From Streptomyces hydrogenans (lineage in GTDB: Bacteria > Actinomycetota > Actinomycetes > Streptomycetales > Streptomycetaceae): 64,000 nt of DNA. A model generated the notes under the pieces. It had not been told where the DNA came from. It saw only the letters and a program-made list of their open reading frames with translations, and made no database searches. Positions 8,965 through 17,079 of the stretch are shown here, in pieces; positions within the stretch are counted from its first letter, which is position 1, and each line of letters begins with the position of its first letter. Location: assembly GCF_014656075.1 (NCBI RefSeq), contig NZ_BNBS01000021.1:1-64000 (forward strand), read 5' to 3'. Made by a program: the position numbers and the translations under genes.

Positions 8965-9881
8965 CCCTTCACCGCCCCGGCGCTGAAGCCGGTGACGAGC
9001 CACTTCTGGATGAAGGCGAAGACGATCACGACGGGGACGGCGGCGATGACGCCGCCCGCGGCGAGCGCGCCGAGGTCGACGCTGTCGGCGCCCATGAGGG
9101 TGTTGAGGCCGACCGGGATGGTCTGCTTGCTCTGGCTGCTGAGGAACATCAGGGCGAAGAGGAAGTGGTTCCAGGCGTGCACGAAGGCGAAGGAGCCGAC
9201 GGCGACGAGCCCGGGCCGCAGCAGCGGCAGCACCACGATCAGGAAGGCGCGGAAGCGGTTGCAGCCGTCGACCCAGGCGGCCTCCTCCAGGGAGGGGGGC
9301 ACGTTCCGGATGAAGCCGCTGATGAGGATCATCGACAGCGGGAGCTGGAAGACGGTCTCGGCGAGGATGACGCTGCCGATCGAGTTGATCATCTTCAGTT
9401 CGGCGAAGATCTGGAAGAGCGGGACGAGGAGCAGGGCGCCGGGCACGAACTGGGAGCAGAGCAGGGCCAGCATGAAGCCCTTCTTGATCCGGAAGTCGAA
9501 GCGGGCGAGGGCGTATCCGCCGGCCAGCGCGACCACCGTGGTGCTGATGAGCACCGCGACGCCGATGAGCAGGCTGTTCTGGAAGAAGACCCCGAAGCTG
9601 CGTTCGGTCCAGACCTTCTCGAAGTGCTCGGTCGTCATCGGCCAGGGCAGCAGCGAGGTCGATCCGGCCGGGCGGACGGCGAAGAGGAAGATCCAGTAGA
9701 AGGGGACGAGGGTGAAGACGAGGTAGACGCCGAGCGGCAGGTAGATCTGCCAGCGGGGGACCTCGTCCCAGGCCCGGTGCCGCGTGCGGGCGGCGGTGGG
9801 CGGGGTGCCCTCCGGCGGCTGCGCGGGGGGCGTCGCGCCGTCGGCGGGCGCGGTGCGGGTGCGGGTGGCTGCGGCGGTCAC
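8961..9881 (-). CDS. ABC sugar importer permease, MalG/CUT1 type
   Basis: A 306-aa inner-membrane permease with six predicted segments, the first at about residues 45-65 (LPLGVYLVFTLVPFYWIFLF). The EAA loop that contacts the ATPase is EEAAWVDGCNRFRAF followed by VLPLLRPG. It pairs with the MalF-type permease encoded just upstream. No ATPase gene is present in the operon, as is usual in Streptomyces where MsiK serves many importers. The GTG start overlaps the preceding stop (GTGA). The N-terminal 40 residues are a Pro/Thr/Ala-rich cytoplasmic tail. Confidence 0.95.
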   Translation of the reverse strand: MTAAATRTRTAPADGATPPAQPPEGTPPTAARTRHRAWDEVPRWQIYLPLGVYLVFTLVPFYWIFLFAVRPAGSTSLLPWPMTTEHFEKVWTERSFGVFFQNSLLIGVAVLISTTVVALAGGYALARFDFRIKKGFMLALLCSQFVPGALLLVPLFQIFAELKMINSIGSVILAETVFQLPLSMILISGFIRNVPPSLEEAAWVDGCNRFRAFLIVVLPLLRPGLVAVGSFAFVHAWNHFLFALMFLSSQSKQTIPVGLNTLMGADSVDLGALAAGGVIAAVPVVIVFAFIQKWLVTGFSAGAVKG

Positions 9882-10816
9882 TTGCTGTCGCCTCCGAACT
9901 TGCTCAGGCGCAGATAGACGATCGAGCAGAAGAGAAGGATCACGAACGCCACCGTGGTGAGGGCGGAGGCGTAGCCGAAGTTGTGGGCGTCGACGCTGGT
10001 CTCGGCGACGTACAGCGGGAGGGTCGTGGTGACGCCCGCGGGCCCGCCGCCGGTCAGGGTGTAGAGGAGGTCGACGTTGTTGAACTCCCACACCGCGCGC
10101 AGCAGGGTGGAGAGCACGATCGCGTCCCGGATGTGCGGGAGCGTGATGTGGAAGAACTGCCGCAGCCGGCCCGCGCCGTCGACCTCGGCGGCCTCGTACA
10201 GGTCGCCCGGGATGGACTGGAGGTCGGCGAGGATGAGGATGGCGAAGAAGGGCACGCCGCGCCAGAGGTCGGCGACGATCGCCGCCCAGAAGACGGTGCC
10301 GGTGTCGGAGAGCAGCGAGGTGCCGTACTCGCCGATGCCGAGGTCCGCCAGATAACGGGTGATTCCGGTCTGCGAGTTGTAGAGCAGCACCCAGATCGCG
10401 GAGGTGAGCACGCCCGAGACGGCCCACGGCGAGAAGACCAGGGCGCGTCCCAGCGCCCGGCCGGCGAAGGTCTGGTTGACGATGAGGGCGAGCGCCAGCC
10501 CGAAGAGCAGCTGGAGCGAGACCTCGACCACGACCCACTTGAGGCTGAAGGTGAGCGTGCCCCAGAAGTGCGGGTCGTCGGTGAAGATCTTCGTGAAGTT
10601 GTCCAGGCCCGCGAAGCCGTTCCGCCAGGGCTTGGTGGGGTTGTAGTGCTGGAGGCTGTAGTAGAAGACGCTCAGCACGGGGTAGGCGATGAAGCCCAGC
10701 ATCAGCAGGCCGGCGGGGGCTATGAGCAGATACGGCAGCCGGCGGGGGGTCGCTCCCGTGCGGCGGCGCCCCCGTGCCGTGGTGGCTCGGGGCGGTTTGG
10801 TCACAGCTGTGGCCAT
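9878..10816 (-). CDS. ABC sugar importer permease, MalF/CUT1 type
   Basis: A 312-aa permease, first gene of the pectin operon. Transmembrane segments start at about residue 30 (YLLIAPAGLLMLGFIAYPVL); the EAA loop is EAAEVDGAGRLRQFFHITLP. The sequence GFAGLDNFTKIFTDDPHFWG is the usual periplasmic loop of this family. Upstream, at 10817-10965, lie three operator-like palindromes, which fits this being the regulated start of a transcript running to 557. The ATG at 10816 was chosen because the reading frame upstream has no family-like sequence. Confidence 0.94.
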   Translation of the reverse strand: MATAVTKPPRATTARGRRRTGATPRRLPYLLIAPAGLLMLGFIAYPVLSVFYYSLQHYNPTKPWRNGFAGLDNFTKIFTDDPHFWGTLTFSLKWVVVEVSLQLLFGLALALIVNQTFAGRALGRALVFSPWAVSGVLTSAIWVLLYNSQTGITRYLADLGIGEYGTSLLSDTGTVFWAAIVADLWRGVPFFAILILADLQSIPGDLYEAAEVDGAGRLRQFFHITLPHIRDAIVLSTLLRAVWEFNNVDLLYTLTGGGPAGVTTTLPLYVAETSVDAHNFGYASALTTVAFVILLFCSIVYLRLSKFGGDSK

Positions 10817-10877
10817 GACGGGCGGCTCCGTTCTCGGGCGGGCGGTGCGGAGTGCGAGAGGTGTCCGAAAGACGTCC

Positions 10878-10894
10878 AGAAAGCGCTTTCTATC
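10878..10894. promoter_or_regulatory. LacI-type operator AGAAAGCGCTTTCTATC
   Basis: 10878-10891 is a perfect 14-nt palindrome (AGAAAGCGCTTTCT) with the central CG step typical of LacI-family operators. With the following ATC it matches 14602-14618, ahead of the GH31 gene, at 16 of 17 positions. This suggests one LacI-family regulator for both transcription units. Confidence 0.68.
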
Positions 10895-10900
10895 AGAGGT

Positions 10901-10910
10901 GAAGCGCTTC
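10901..10910. promoter_or_regulatory. second LacI-type palindrome GAAGCGCTTC
   Basis: A perfect 10-nt palindrome whose centre is 21 nt (two helical turns) from the centre of the first. Its sequence is the core of TCGAAGCGCTTCGA found at 29122, 29295 and 38491, so the local LacI protein (37334-38365) could also touch this promoter. Confidence 0.55.
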
Positions 10911-10911
10911 G

Positions 10912-10924
10912 CGAACGACGTTCG
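10912..10924. promoter_or_regulatory. CGAACG-A-CGTTCG palindrome, candidate IclR operator
   Basis: A perfect 13-nt inverted repeat around one central base. It is identical except for that base to 42355-42367 in the promoter region shared by the IclR gene and the enolase-superfamily dehydratase. This suggests the IclR protein also controls the pectin operon. Confidence 0.55.
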
Positions 10925-10965
10925 GTATCTCGAACGAGAGGGGCGGTGGGGGACAGGGCGGGGAG

Positions 10966-12879
10966 TCAGCCCGCGTACGGATCGGGGGTCGTCCCCGGCC
11001 GGGCCAGGAACTCGAAGTCGCAGCCGGTGTCGGCCTGGGAGATCTGCTCCATGTACAGCGCGCCGTAGCCGCGCTCGTACCGGGCCGGCGGCGGGGTCCA
11101 CGCGGCCCCGCGACGCTCCAGCTCCTCGTCCGCGACGTGCAGATGGAGGGAGCGGGCCGCGACGTCGAGGGTGATCGTATCGCCCGTGCGGACCAGGGCA
11201 AGGGGTCCGCCGACATGCGATTCCGGCGCCACGTGCAGCACGCACGCGCCGTAGCTCGTGCCGCTCATCCGGGCGTCCGAGATCCGGACCATGTCCCGCA
11301 CCCCCTGCTCCAGGAGGTACTTCGGGATCGGCAGCATCCCGTACTCCGGCATCCCCGGGCCGCCCTTCGGCCCGGCGCCGCGCAGCACCAGGACGTGGTC
11401 GGCGGTGATGCCGAGCGCCGGGTCGTCGATGGTCCGCTGCATCGTGCGGTAGTCGTCGAAGACGACGGCCGGTCCGGTGTGCTTGAGGAACCGCTGCTCC
11501 ATGGCGACGTGCTTGACGACCGCCCCGTCCGGGCACAGGTTGCCCCGCAGCACCGCGAGTCCGCCCTCGGCCGCCAGCGGCCGGTGCCGCTCCCGGATCA
11601 CGTCGTCGTCGTGCACGAGGGCACCGTCGAGCTGTTCCCGCAGGGTGGCGTGGGAGACCGTCGGCCGGTCCAGGTGCAGCACGTCGGTGATCCGCGACAG
11701 GAAGCCGCGCATCCCGCCGGCGAAGTGGAAGTCCTCCATGAGGTGCTTCCCGCCGGGCCGCAGGTTCGCGAGCACCGGCACCGTCCGCGCGATCCGGTCG
11801 AAGTCGTCCAGCGTCAGCTTCACGCCCGACCGGCCGGCCATCGCGATCAGGTGGATCACCGCGTTGGTCGAGCCGCCCAGCGCCAGCACGGCGGCGACCG
11901 CGTCCTCGTACGCCTCCCGGGTCAGCAGCCGCGAGAGCCTGAGGTCCTGACGGACCAGCTCCACGATCCGCAGTCCCGACGCGGCGGCCATCCGGTCGTG
12001 CCCCGAGTCCACCGCCGGCACCGAGGACGCGCCCGGCACGGTCACGCCCAGGGTCTCCGCCGCGGCGGTCAGCGTCGACGCCGTGCCCATCGTCATGCAG
12101 TGGCCGGGGGAGCGGGCCAGACCGCTCTCCAGCTCGGCCAGCTCGCAGTCGCCGATGGTGCCGGCCCGCCGCTCGTCCCAGTACTTCCACATGTCCGTGC
12201 CGGAGCCGAGGGTCTCCCCGCGCCAGTGCCCCGGCAGCATCGGCCCGGCCGGCACGAAGACCGTCGGCAGGTCGACCGAGGCGGCGCCCATCAGCAGCGC
12301 GGGCGTCGTCTTGTCGCAGCCGCCCATGAGCACCGCCCCGTCCACCGGGTACGAGCGCAGCAGCTCCTCCGTCTCCATGGCGAGGAGGTTGCGGTAGAGC
12401 ATGGGCGTCGGCTTCTGGAAGGTCTCCGACAGCGTGGACACCGGGAATTCGAGCGGGAAGCCGCCCGCCTGCCACACCCCCCGCTTCACGGCCTGCGCCC
12501 GGTCGCGCAGGTGCACGTGGCAGGGGTTGATGTCCGACCAGGTGTTGAGGATCGCGATCACCGGCTTGCCGAGGTGCTCCTCCGGCAGGTAGCCCAGCTG
12601 TCGGGTCCGCGCCCGGTGGCTGAACGACCGCAGCCCGTCGGTGCCGTACCACTGGTGGCTCCGCAGCTCCTCGGGCCGCACCTCCCGCGCACCGTCCGGG
12701 CGGCGCCCGCCGCGGGTCCCGGCCGCGTCGGCGTGCCCGCCGTCGGTGGCGGTCGCCGTGGCGTTCGCGGGTCCGCCGTCGGCCGGGGCCGTGCCCGCGT
12801 GCCCGTCGTCGGTCGCGGTCCGGGTCGCCGCCCCGGCCGCCGTTCCGCGCCCGTCGTCCGTCCCGTGCCCGCCGCTCAT
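10966..12879 (-). CDS. IlvD/Edd-family sugar-acid dehydratase with long N-terminal extension
   Basis: A 637-aa iron-sulfur dehydratase that converts an aldonate (probably a pentonate or hexonate) to its 2-keto-3-deoxy form. Family motifs: LNTWSDINPCHVHLRDRA, GGCDKTTPALLMG (cluster Cys), GDCELAE (cluster Cys), MTMGTASTL, GGSTNAVIHLIA and DARMSGTSYGACVLHVAPE. The ATG overlaps the DHDPS-family stop (ATGA). The first 66 residues are low-complexity Gly/Ala/Thr/Asp with a 66-nt internal duplication and no match to the family. An in-frame GTG at 12681 would give 571 aa, the normal family length, but GGGAG there abuts the GTG with no spacing. Its partner enzyme lies immediately upstream. Confidence 0.88.
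   Translation of the reverse strand: MSGGHGTDDGRGTAAGAATRTATDDGHAGTAPADGGPANATATATDGGHADAAGTRGGRRPDGAREVRPEELRSHQWYGTDGLRSFSHRARTRQLGYLPEEHLGKPVIAILNTWSDINPCHVHLRDRAQAVKRGVWQAGGFPLEFPVSTLSETFQKPTPMLYRNLLAMETEELLRSYPVDGAVLMGGCDKTTPALLMGAASVDLPTVFVPAGPMLPGHWRGETLGSGTDMWKYWDERRAGTIGDCELAELESGLARSPGHCMTMGTASTLTAAAETLGVTVPGASSVPAVDSGHDRMAAASGLRIVELVRQDLRLSRLLTREAYEDAVAAVLALGGSTNAVIHLIAMAGRSGVKLTLDDFDRIARTVPVLANLRPGGKHLMEDFHFAGGMRGFLSRITDVLHLDRPTVSHATLREQLDGALVHDDDVIRERHRPLAAEGGLAVLRGNLCPDGAVVKHVAMEQRFLKHTGPAVVFDDYRTMQRTIDDPALGITADHVLVLRGAGPKGGPGMPEYGMLPIPKYLLEQGVRDMVRISDARMSGTSYGACVLHVAPESHVGGPLALVRTGDTITLDVAARSLHLHVADEELERRGAAWTPPPARYERGYGALYMEQISQADTGCDFEFLARPGTTPDPYAG
12733..12820 (-). repeat. 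66-nt imperfect direct repeat within the dehydratase N-terminus
   Basis: GTGCCCGCCGTCGGTGGCGG at 12733 recurs as GTGCCCGTCGTCGGTCGCGG at 12799, a 66-nt (22-codon) offset. It encodes duplicated ATATATDGGHAD/ATRTATDDGHAG segments of the N-terminal extension. Confidence 0.6.
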
Positions 12880-13784
12880 ATCGGCCACCCGCCGACGATC
12901 GTCGCCACCTCGGACCGCTCGTCCTCCGGGAGTTCGCGGCTCGGCGGGCGGATGTCGCGGCGGCACAGGCCGAGTGCGGCGAGCGCCTCCTTCACGACCG
13001 TGACGTTGTCCGCGCTGCCGTTGGCCGCGCGCAGCTCCTCGAAGCGGCGGATGCGCTCCCACACCTTCATCGCGGTGCCGTAGTCGCCGGCGCGCAGGGC
13101 CTCCAGCATCTCCAGGGAGAGCGCGGGCGCGACGTTGACCAGGCCGGAGGTGAAGCCGGTGGCGCCGGCCGAGAAGTACGAGGGGGCGTACGGCTCCGCG
13201 AGCCCGGCCACCCACACGAAGCGGTCGAGCCCGGCGTCGCGGGCGAAGCCGGCGAAGCGGGAGGCGTCCGGCACCGCGTACTTGACGCCCACCACGTTCG
13301 GACAGGCGGCGCCCAGTTCGGCCAGCCGTGCCCCGCTCAGCAGCGGGTTGCGGATGTAGGGGACGACGCCCAGCTCGGGCACCGCCTCGGCGATGGCCCG
13401 GTGGTAGTCGACCCAGCCGCTCTCGGAGACGTACGGGTGCACCGGCTGGTGGACCATCACCATGTGCGCCCCGGTGTCCCGGGCGTGCCGGGCCGCCTCG
13501 ACGGCCGTCGGCACGTCGTGCCCGACGCCGACCAGGACCACCGCCCGGCCGGCCGCCTCGGCGACGGTGGCCTCGGTGATCGCGCGGCGCTCCTCGGGGG
13601 TCAGGGCGTAGAACTCGCCGGTGTTGCCGTTGGGGGTGAGGGTGCGCACCCCGCCGTCGAGCAGCCGGCGCAGCAGCGCCCGGTGCGCGGCGGAGTCCAC
13701 CCGGCCGTCCTCGGCGAACGGCGTGACCGGGATGGCCACGACGTCGGCGAGGGCGGCCCGAAGGGTCTCGAAATTCATGGTCAC
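12876..13784 (-). CDS. DHDPS/NAL-family 2-keto-3-deoxy sugar-acid aldolase or dehydratase
   Basis: A 302-aa TIM-barrel class I lyase. The Schiff-base lysine is K168 (VVGVKYAVPD), the catalytic tyrosine Y143 (VPYIRNP) and the carboxylate-binding loop NGNTGEFY. It would act on the 2-keto-3-deoxy acid released by the co-transcribed IlvD/Edd enzyme, either cleaving it to pyruvate plus an aldehyde or dehydrating it towards alpha-ketoglutarate semialdehyde. True dihydrodipicolinate synthase is unlikely given the operon. The GTG start overlaps the GntR stop (GTGA); a second ATG two codons later is possible. Confidence 0.86.
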   Translation of the reverse strand: MTMNFETLRAALADVVAIPVTPFAEDGRVDSAAHRALLRRLLDGGVRTLTPNGNTGEFYALTPEERRAITEATVAEAAGRAVVLVGVGHDVPTAVEAARHARDTGAHMVMVHQPVHPYVSESGWVDYHRAIAEAVPELGVVPYIRNPLLSGARLAELGAACPNVVGVKYAVPDASRFAGFARDAGLDRFVWVAGLAEPYAPSYFSAGATGFTSGLVNVAPALSLEMLEALRAGDYGTAMKVWERIRRFEELRAANGSADNVTVVKEALAALGLCRRDIRPPSRELPEDERSEVATIVGGWPI

Positions 13785-14464
13785 TCGCTGTCGCTGTCCA
13801 GAGGGGAGGAACCCGGGGCGGGCTCCAGGGGGTTCGCGGGGAAGGCGCGCTCCACGAACGAGGCGATGTGGGCGTGGACCGCCCGGCGCGCCCCGTCGGC
13901 GTCGCCCGCGGCGGCGAGCCGCAGGATCTCCTCGTGCTCGGCCGCCTCCCGCTCCCAGGAGGGGACGGCGGCCCAGGCGACGGTGGAGACGAGCGCGGCC
14001 TGGTCGCGCACCTCGTCGAGCATCCGCCCGAGCAGCGGGTTGCCGCAGGGGAGGTAGAGGGCGCGGTGGAACGCCCGGTTGGCCAGGGAGCGTTCGGCCG
14101 GGTCGTCGGCGCCGGCGGCCCGGGCGAGGGCCTCGTGGGCGGCGTCGAGCGGGGCGCCCGAGGCGACCGCGCGGCGGACGGCCTCGGGCTCCAGGAGCAG
14201 CCGGACGTCGTAGACGGCGCGGGCCATGTCCGCGTCGACCATCCGCACGGTGACGCCCTTGTACTGGCTCATGACCACGAGTCCGCTGCCCGCGAGGGTC
14301 TTGAGCGCCTCACGCACCGGGGTCTTGGAGACCCCGAAGCGCGCGGCGAGTTCGGCCTCCACGAGCGCCTGCCCGGGTCTGAGCCCCCCGGTGAGGATGT
14401 CGTGCTTGATCGCCTCCTGGACGTACTGGGTCCGGGAGGGGATGGGGCTGGGGGCGAAGGCCAT
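13781..14464 (-). CDS. GntR-family (FadR subfamily) transcriptional regulator
   Basis: A 227-aa repressor. The N-terminal winged helix has ILTGGLRPGQALVEAELA and the recognition helix GVSKTPVREAL. The C-terminal helical FCD domain shows the metal/ligand residues in NRAFHRALY and AEHEEILRLA. FCD members commonly sense sugar acids or their products, matching the dehydratase and aldolase genes it precedes. The 4-nt overlap implies autoregulation together with those genes. The upstream gap carries repeated ATCTCGTGTAT elements, its likely binding region. Confidence 0.92.
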   Translation of the reverse strand: MAFAPSPIPSRTQYVQEAIKHDILTGGLRPGQALVEAELAARFGVSKTPVREALKTLAGSGLVVMSQYKGVTVRMVDADMARAVYDVRLLLEPEAVRRAVASGAPLDAAHEALARAAGADDPAERSLANRAFHRALYLPCGNPLLGRMLDEVRDQAALVSTVAWAAVPSWEREAAEHEEILRLAAAGDADGARRAVHAHIASFVERAFPANPLEPAPGSSPLDSDSE

Positions 14465-14477
14465 GGAGCACTCTCAG

Positions 14478-14516
14478 ATCTCGTGTATGGCGCATGGTGT
14501 ACGGCATCTCGTGTAT
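14478..14516. promoter_or_regulatory. direct repeats and palindrome, candidate GntR operators
   Basis: ATCTCGTGTAT occurs at 14478-14488 and again at 14506-14516, 28 nt apart. Between them 14494-14507 (ATGGTGTACGGCAT) is an inverted repeat around GTAC. A degenerate third copy, TCTCATATATGAC, follows at 14521. Position directly upstream of the GntR start suits autoregulation. Confidence 0.5.
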
Positions 14517-14601
14517 CGCGTCTCATATATGACGTACGAAGTGCAACGGGCATGAAGCTAAGGGGGCGTCGGTGTTTCGTCAATGCTTCGCGCAGGGTTG
14601 G

Positions 14602-14639
14602 AGAAAGCGTTTTCTATCCGTCCTGGCGGGAGCGCTTCC
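14602..14639. promoter_or_regulatory. twin LacI-type operators ahead of GH31
   Basis: 14602-14618 (AGAAAGCGTTTTCTATC) matches the pectin operon operator at 16 of 17 positions. 14629-14639 (GGAGCGCTTCC) has the same AGCGCT core as the second site there. Centres are about 25 nt apart, compared with 21 nt at the pectin operon. Confidence 0.6.
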
Positions 14640-14818
14640 ACGGCGGGCCGCCCGTGATCGTCGCGGGGCTGTTCCCGTGTTTTGTTTTCTGGGATAACTA
14701 TTGGGGGCCCGGTACGCCCGCCCGTACGCCCGCCCCACCGGCCCGGCCCGGCACGGCTGCCCCGGCCCGAACGCCCCCGGCCCGCTCCCGCCCGCCCCAC
14801 CCCACCCCAAGGACCCGC

Positions 14819-17059
14819 ATGAAGTTCACCGACGGCTTCTGGCTGATGCGCGAGGGCGTGCACGCCTCGTACGCCACCGACGTCCGCGACCTGCGCGTGG
14901 CCCCCGGCCGCTTCACCGCGTACGCCTCCGTCAAGCGGGTCGAGACCCGCGGCGACACCCTGAACTCGGCGCTGCTCACGGTGGAGTGCCACGCCCCCGC
15001 GGAGGGCGTGATCGGCGTGCGGATCACCCACCACGCGGGCAGGGCCCACCGGGGCCCCGGCTTCGCGCTCGCCGCCCCCGACCCCGCCGCCGGCACGGTC
15101 CGCGAGGACGGCACGACCGTGGAGCTCGCCTCCGGCCCGCTGCGCCTCCGGCTCGACCGCGCGCGCCCCTGGACCCTGGACTTCCTGGACGCGGAGGGCC
15201 GCCCCCTGACCCGGTCCGGCCGCAAGGGCACCGCCTTCGTGACCACCCCGGACCGGGCCCACCACATGGCCGTCCAGCTCGCGCTCGGCGTCGGCGAGCA
15301 GGTCTACGGCCTCGGCGAGCGCTTCACCCCCTTCGTCAAGAACGGGCAGAGCGTCGACATCTGGCAGGCCGACGGCGGCACCAGCAGCGAGCAGGCGTAC
15401 AAGAACGTGCCGTTCTACCTCTCCTCGCGCGGCTACGGCGTCTTCGTGAACCACCCCGGCCGGGTCTCGTTCGAGGTCGGCTCCGAGGCCGTCGGCCAGG
15501 TGCAGTTCAGCGTCGAGGACCAGTCCCTGGAGTACTTCGTCGTCGCCGGCCCCACCCCCAAGGACGTGCTGCGCCGCTACACCGCCCTCACCGGCCGTCC
15601 CGCCCTGCCCCCGCCGTGGTCCTTCGGCCTCTGGCTGACCACCTCCTTCACCACCCCCTACGACGAGGCGACCGTCACCTCCTTCGTCGACGGCATGGCC
15701 GCCCGCGACATCCCGCTGTCCGTCTTCCACTTCGACTGCTTCTGGATGCGCGAGTACCAGTGGTCGGACCTCGCCTGGGACCCCGAGACCTTCCCCGACC
15801 CGGACGGCATGCTCGCCCGCCTCAAGGCCCGCGGCCTGCGCGTCGGCCTCTGGATCAACCCCTACATCGCCCAGAAGTCCGCCCTCTTCGAGGAGGCGGC
15901 CGAGCGCGGCTTCCTGGTCCGGCGGCCGAACGGCGACCTCTGGCAGTGGGATCTGTGGCAGCCCGGCATGGCCCTCGTCGACTTCACGCACCCGGACGCC
16001 CGCACCTGGTTCCAGGACAAGCTCCGCCCGCTCCTCGCGCAGGGCGTCGACTGCTTCAAGACCGACTTCGGCGAGCGGATCCCCACCGACGTCGTCTGGC
16101 ACGACGGCTCCGACCCCGAGCGGATGCACAACTACTACGCCCAGCTGTACAACCGCACCGTCTTCGAACTCCTGGAGAAGGAGCGGGGGCCCGGCGAGGC
16201 CGTCCTCTTCGCCCGCTCGGCGACCGCCGGCGGCCAGCAGTTCCCCGTCCACTGGGGCGGCGACTGCTGGGCCTCCTTCGAGGCCATGGCCGAGTCGCTG
16301 CGCGGCGGACTCTCGCTCTCCCTCAGCGGCTTCGGCTTCTGGAGCCACGACATCGGCGGCTTCGAGGGCACCCCCGACGCGGAGGTCTTCACCCGCTGGC
16401 TCGCCTTCGGCCTGCTGTCCTCCCACAGCCGCCTGCACGGCAGCGACTCGTACCGGGTGCCGTGGGAGTTCGGCGAGGAGGCGGTCGCCGTGGCCCGCCG
16501 CTTCACCCGCCTCAAGCACCGCCTCATGCCCTACCTGTACGCGGCGGCCGCCGAGGCCCACGCCACGGGCGTTCCCGTCATGCGCCCGATGCTCCTCGAA
16601 TTCCCCGGCGACCCGGCGACCCGCACCCTGGACCGCCAGTACATGCTCGGCCCCGACCTCCTCGTCGCCCCCGTCATGGACCCCGGCGGCGAGGTCGAGG
16701 TGTACGTCCCCGAGGGCACCTGGACCCACCTCCTCACCGGCGAGACCGTCACCGGCCCGTGCTGGCGCCGCGAGACCCACCCCCTGGACGGCCTCCCCCT
16801 CTACGTCCGCCCCGGCGCCGTCCTCCCGCTGGCCGCGCCCTCGGACCGCCCCGACGCGGACTGGCCCGACGGCCTCACCCTCCTGGTGGCCCCCGGCGCC
16901 CCCGAGGGCGCCACCACCACCGTCACGGTCCCGGACCACCGGGGCGCCCCGGCGGCCGTCTACACCGTGACGCACACGGCGACCGGCCCGGAGACCGCGG
17001 CGACGGGCACGGACCTGCCGTACCGTACGCGGGTGCTGACGGAGGGCCTGGAGATCTGA
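14819..17059 (+). CDS. yicI: GH31 alpha-xylosidase, YicI type
   Basis: A 746-aa intracellular retaining alpha-glycosidase that releases xylose from isoprimeverose or xyloglucan oligosaccharides. The catalytic region FKTDFGERIPTDVVWHDGSD places the nucleophile at D416, and HWGGDCWASF places the acid/base at D482. As I recall the E. coli enzyme YicI uses these same residue numbers, so the alignment is essentially gap-free over the N-terminal two-thirds. FHFDCFWMREYQWSDLAWD is the substrate-specificity loop of the alpha-xylosidase subgroup. No signal peptide. It stands alone, with twin LacI-type operators about 200 nt upstream. Confidence 0.94.
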   Translation: MKFTDGFWLMREGVHASYATDVRDLRVAPGRFTAYASVKRVETRGDTLNSALLTVECHAPAEGVIGVRITHHAGRAHRGPGFALAAPDPAAGTVREDGTTVELASGPLRLRLDRARPWTLDFLDAEGRPLTRSGRKGTAFVTTPDRAHHMAVQLALGVGEQVYGLGERFTPFVKNGQSVDIWQADGGTSSEQAYKNVPFYLSSRGYGVFVNHPGRVSFEVGSEAVGQVQFSVEDQSLEYFVVAGPTPKDVLRRYTALTGRPALPPPWSFGLWLTTSFTTPYDEATVTSFVDGMAARDIPLSVFHFDCFWMREYQWSDLAWDPETFPDPDGMLARLKARGLRVGLWINPYIAQKSALFEEAAERGFLVRRPNGDLWQWDLWQPGMALVDFTHPDARTWFQDKLRPLLAQGVDCFKTDFGERIPTDVVWHDGSDPERMHNYYAQLYNRTVFELLEKERGPGEAVLFARSATAGGQQFPVHWGGDCWASFEAMAESLRGGLSLSLSGFGFWSHDIGGFEGTPDAEVFTRWLAFGLLSSHSRLHGSDSYRVPWEFGEEAVAVARRFTRLKHRLMPYLYAAAAEAHATGVPVMRPMLLEFPGDPATRTLDRQYMLGPDLLVAPVMDPGGEVEVYVPEGTWTHLLTGETVTGPCWRRETHPLDGLPLYVRPGAVLPLAAPSDRPDADWPDGLTLLVAPGAPEGATTTVTVPDHRGAPAAVYTVTHTATGPETAATGTDLPYRTRVLTEGLEI

Positions 17060-17079
17060 GGCGACGGCCCCGGCTCACG

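Larger units (their letters stand above)
10817..10965. promoter_or_regulatory. control region of the pectin operon
   Basis: This 149-nt gap between the dehydratase stop and the permease start holds two LacI-type palindromes and one CGAACG-N-CGTTCG palindrome in under 50 nt, plus a further CGAACG half-site at 10931-10936. The crowding suggests that more than one regulator controls the operon. No clear -35/-10 pair was identified. Confidence 0.6.
14465..14818. promoter_or_regulatory. 354-nt divergent control region, GntR operon and GH31
   Basis: No gene is supported here. The left part, 14478-14516, holds a repeated element probably bound by the GntR regulator. The middle, 14602-14639, holds two LacI-type palindromes facing GH31. 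The rest, roughly 14700-14810, is a C-rich, G-poor leader with no hairpin that I could support. Confidence 0.6.

Noticed and set aside
12876..13784. Lysine-biosynthesis dihydrodipicolinate synthase
   Set aside because: The gene is in a GntR/IlvD-Edd operon, and the loops around the tyrosine differ from the YNxP pattern; a sugar-acid enzyme is more consistent.
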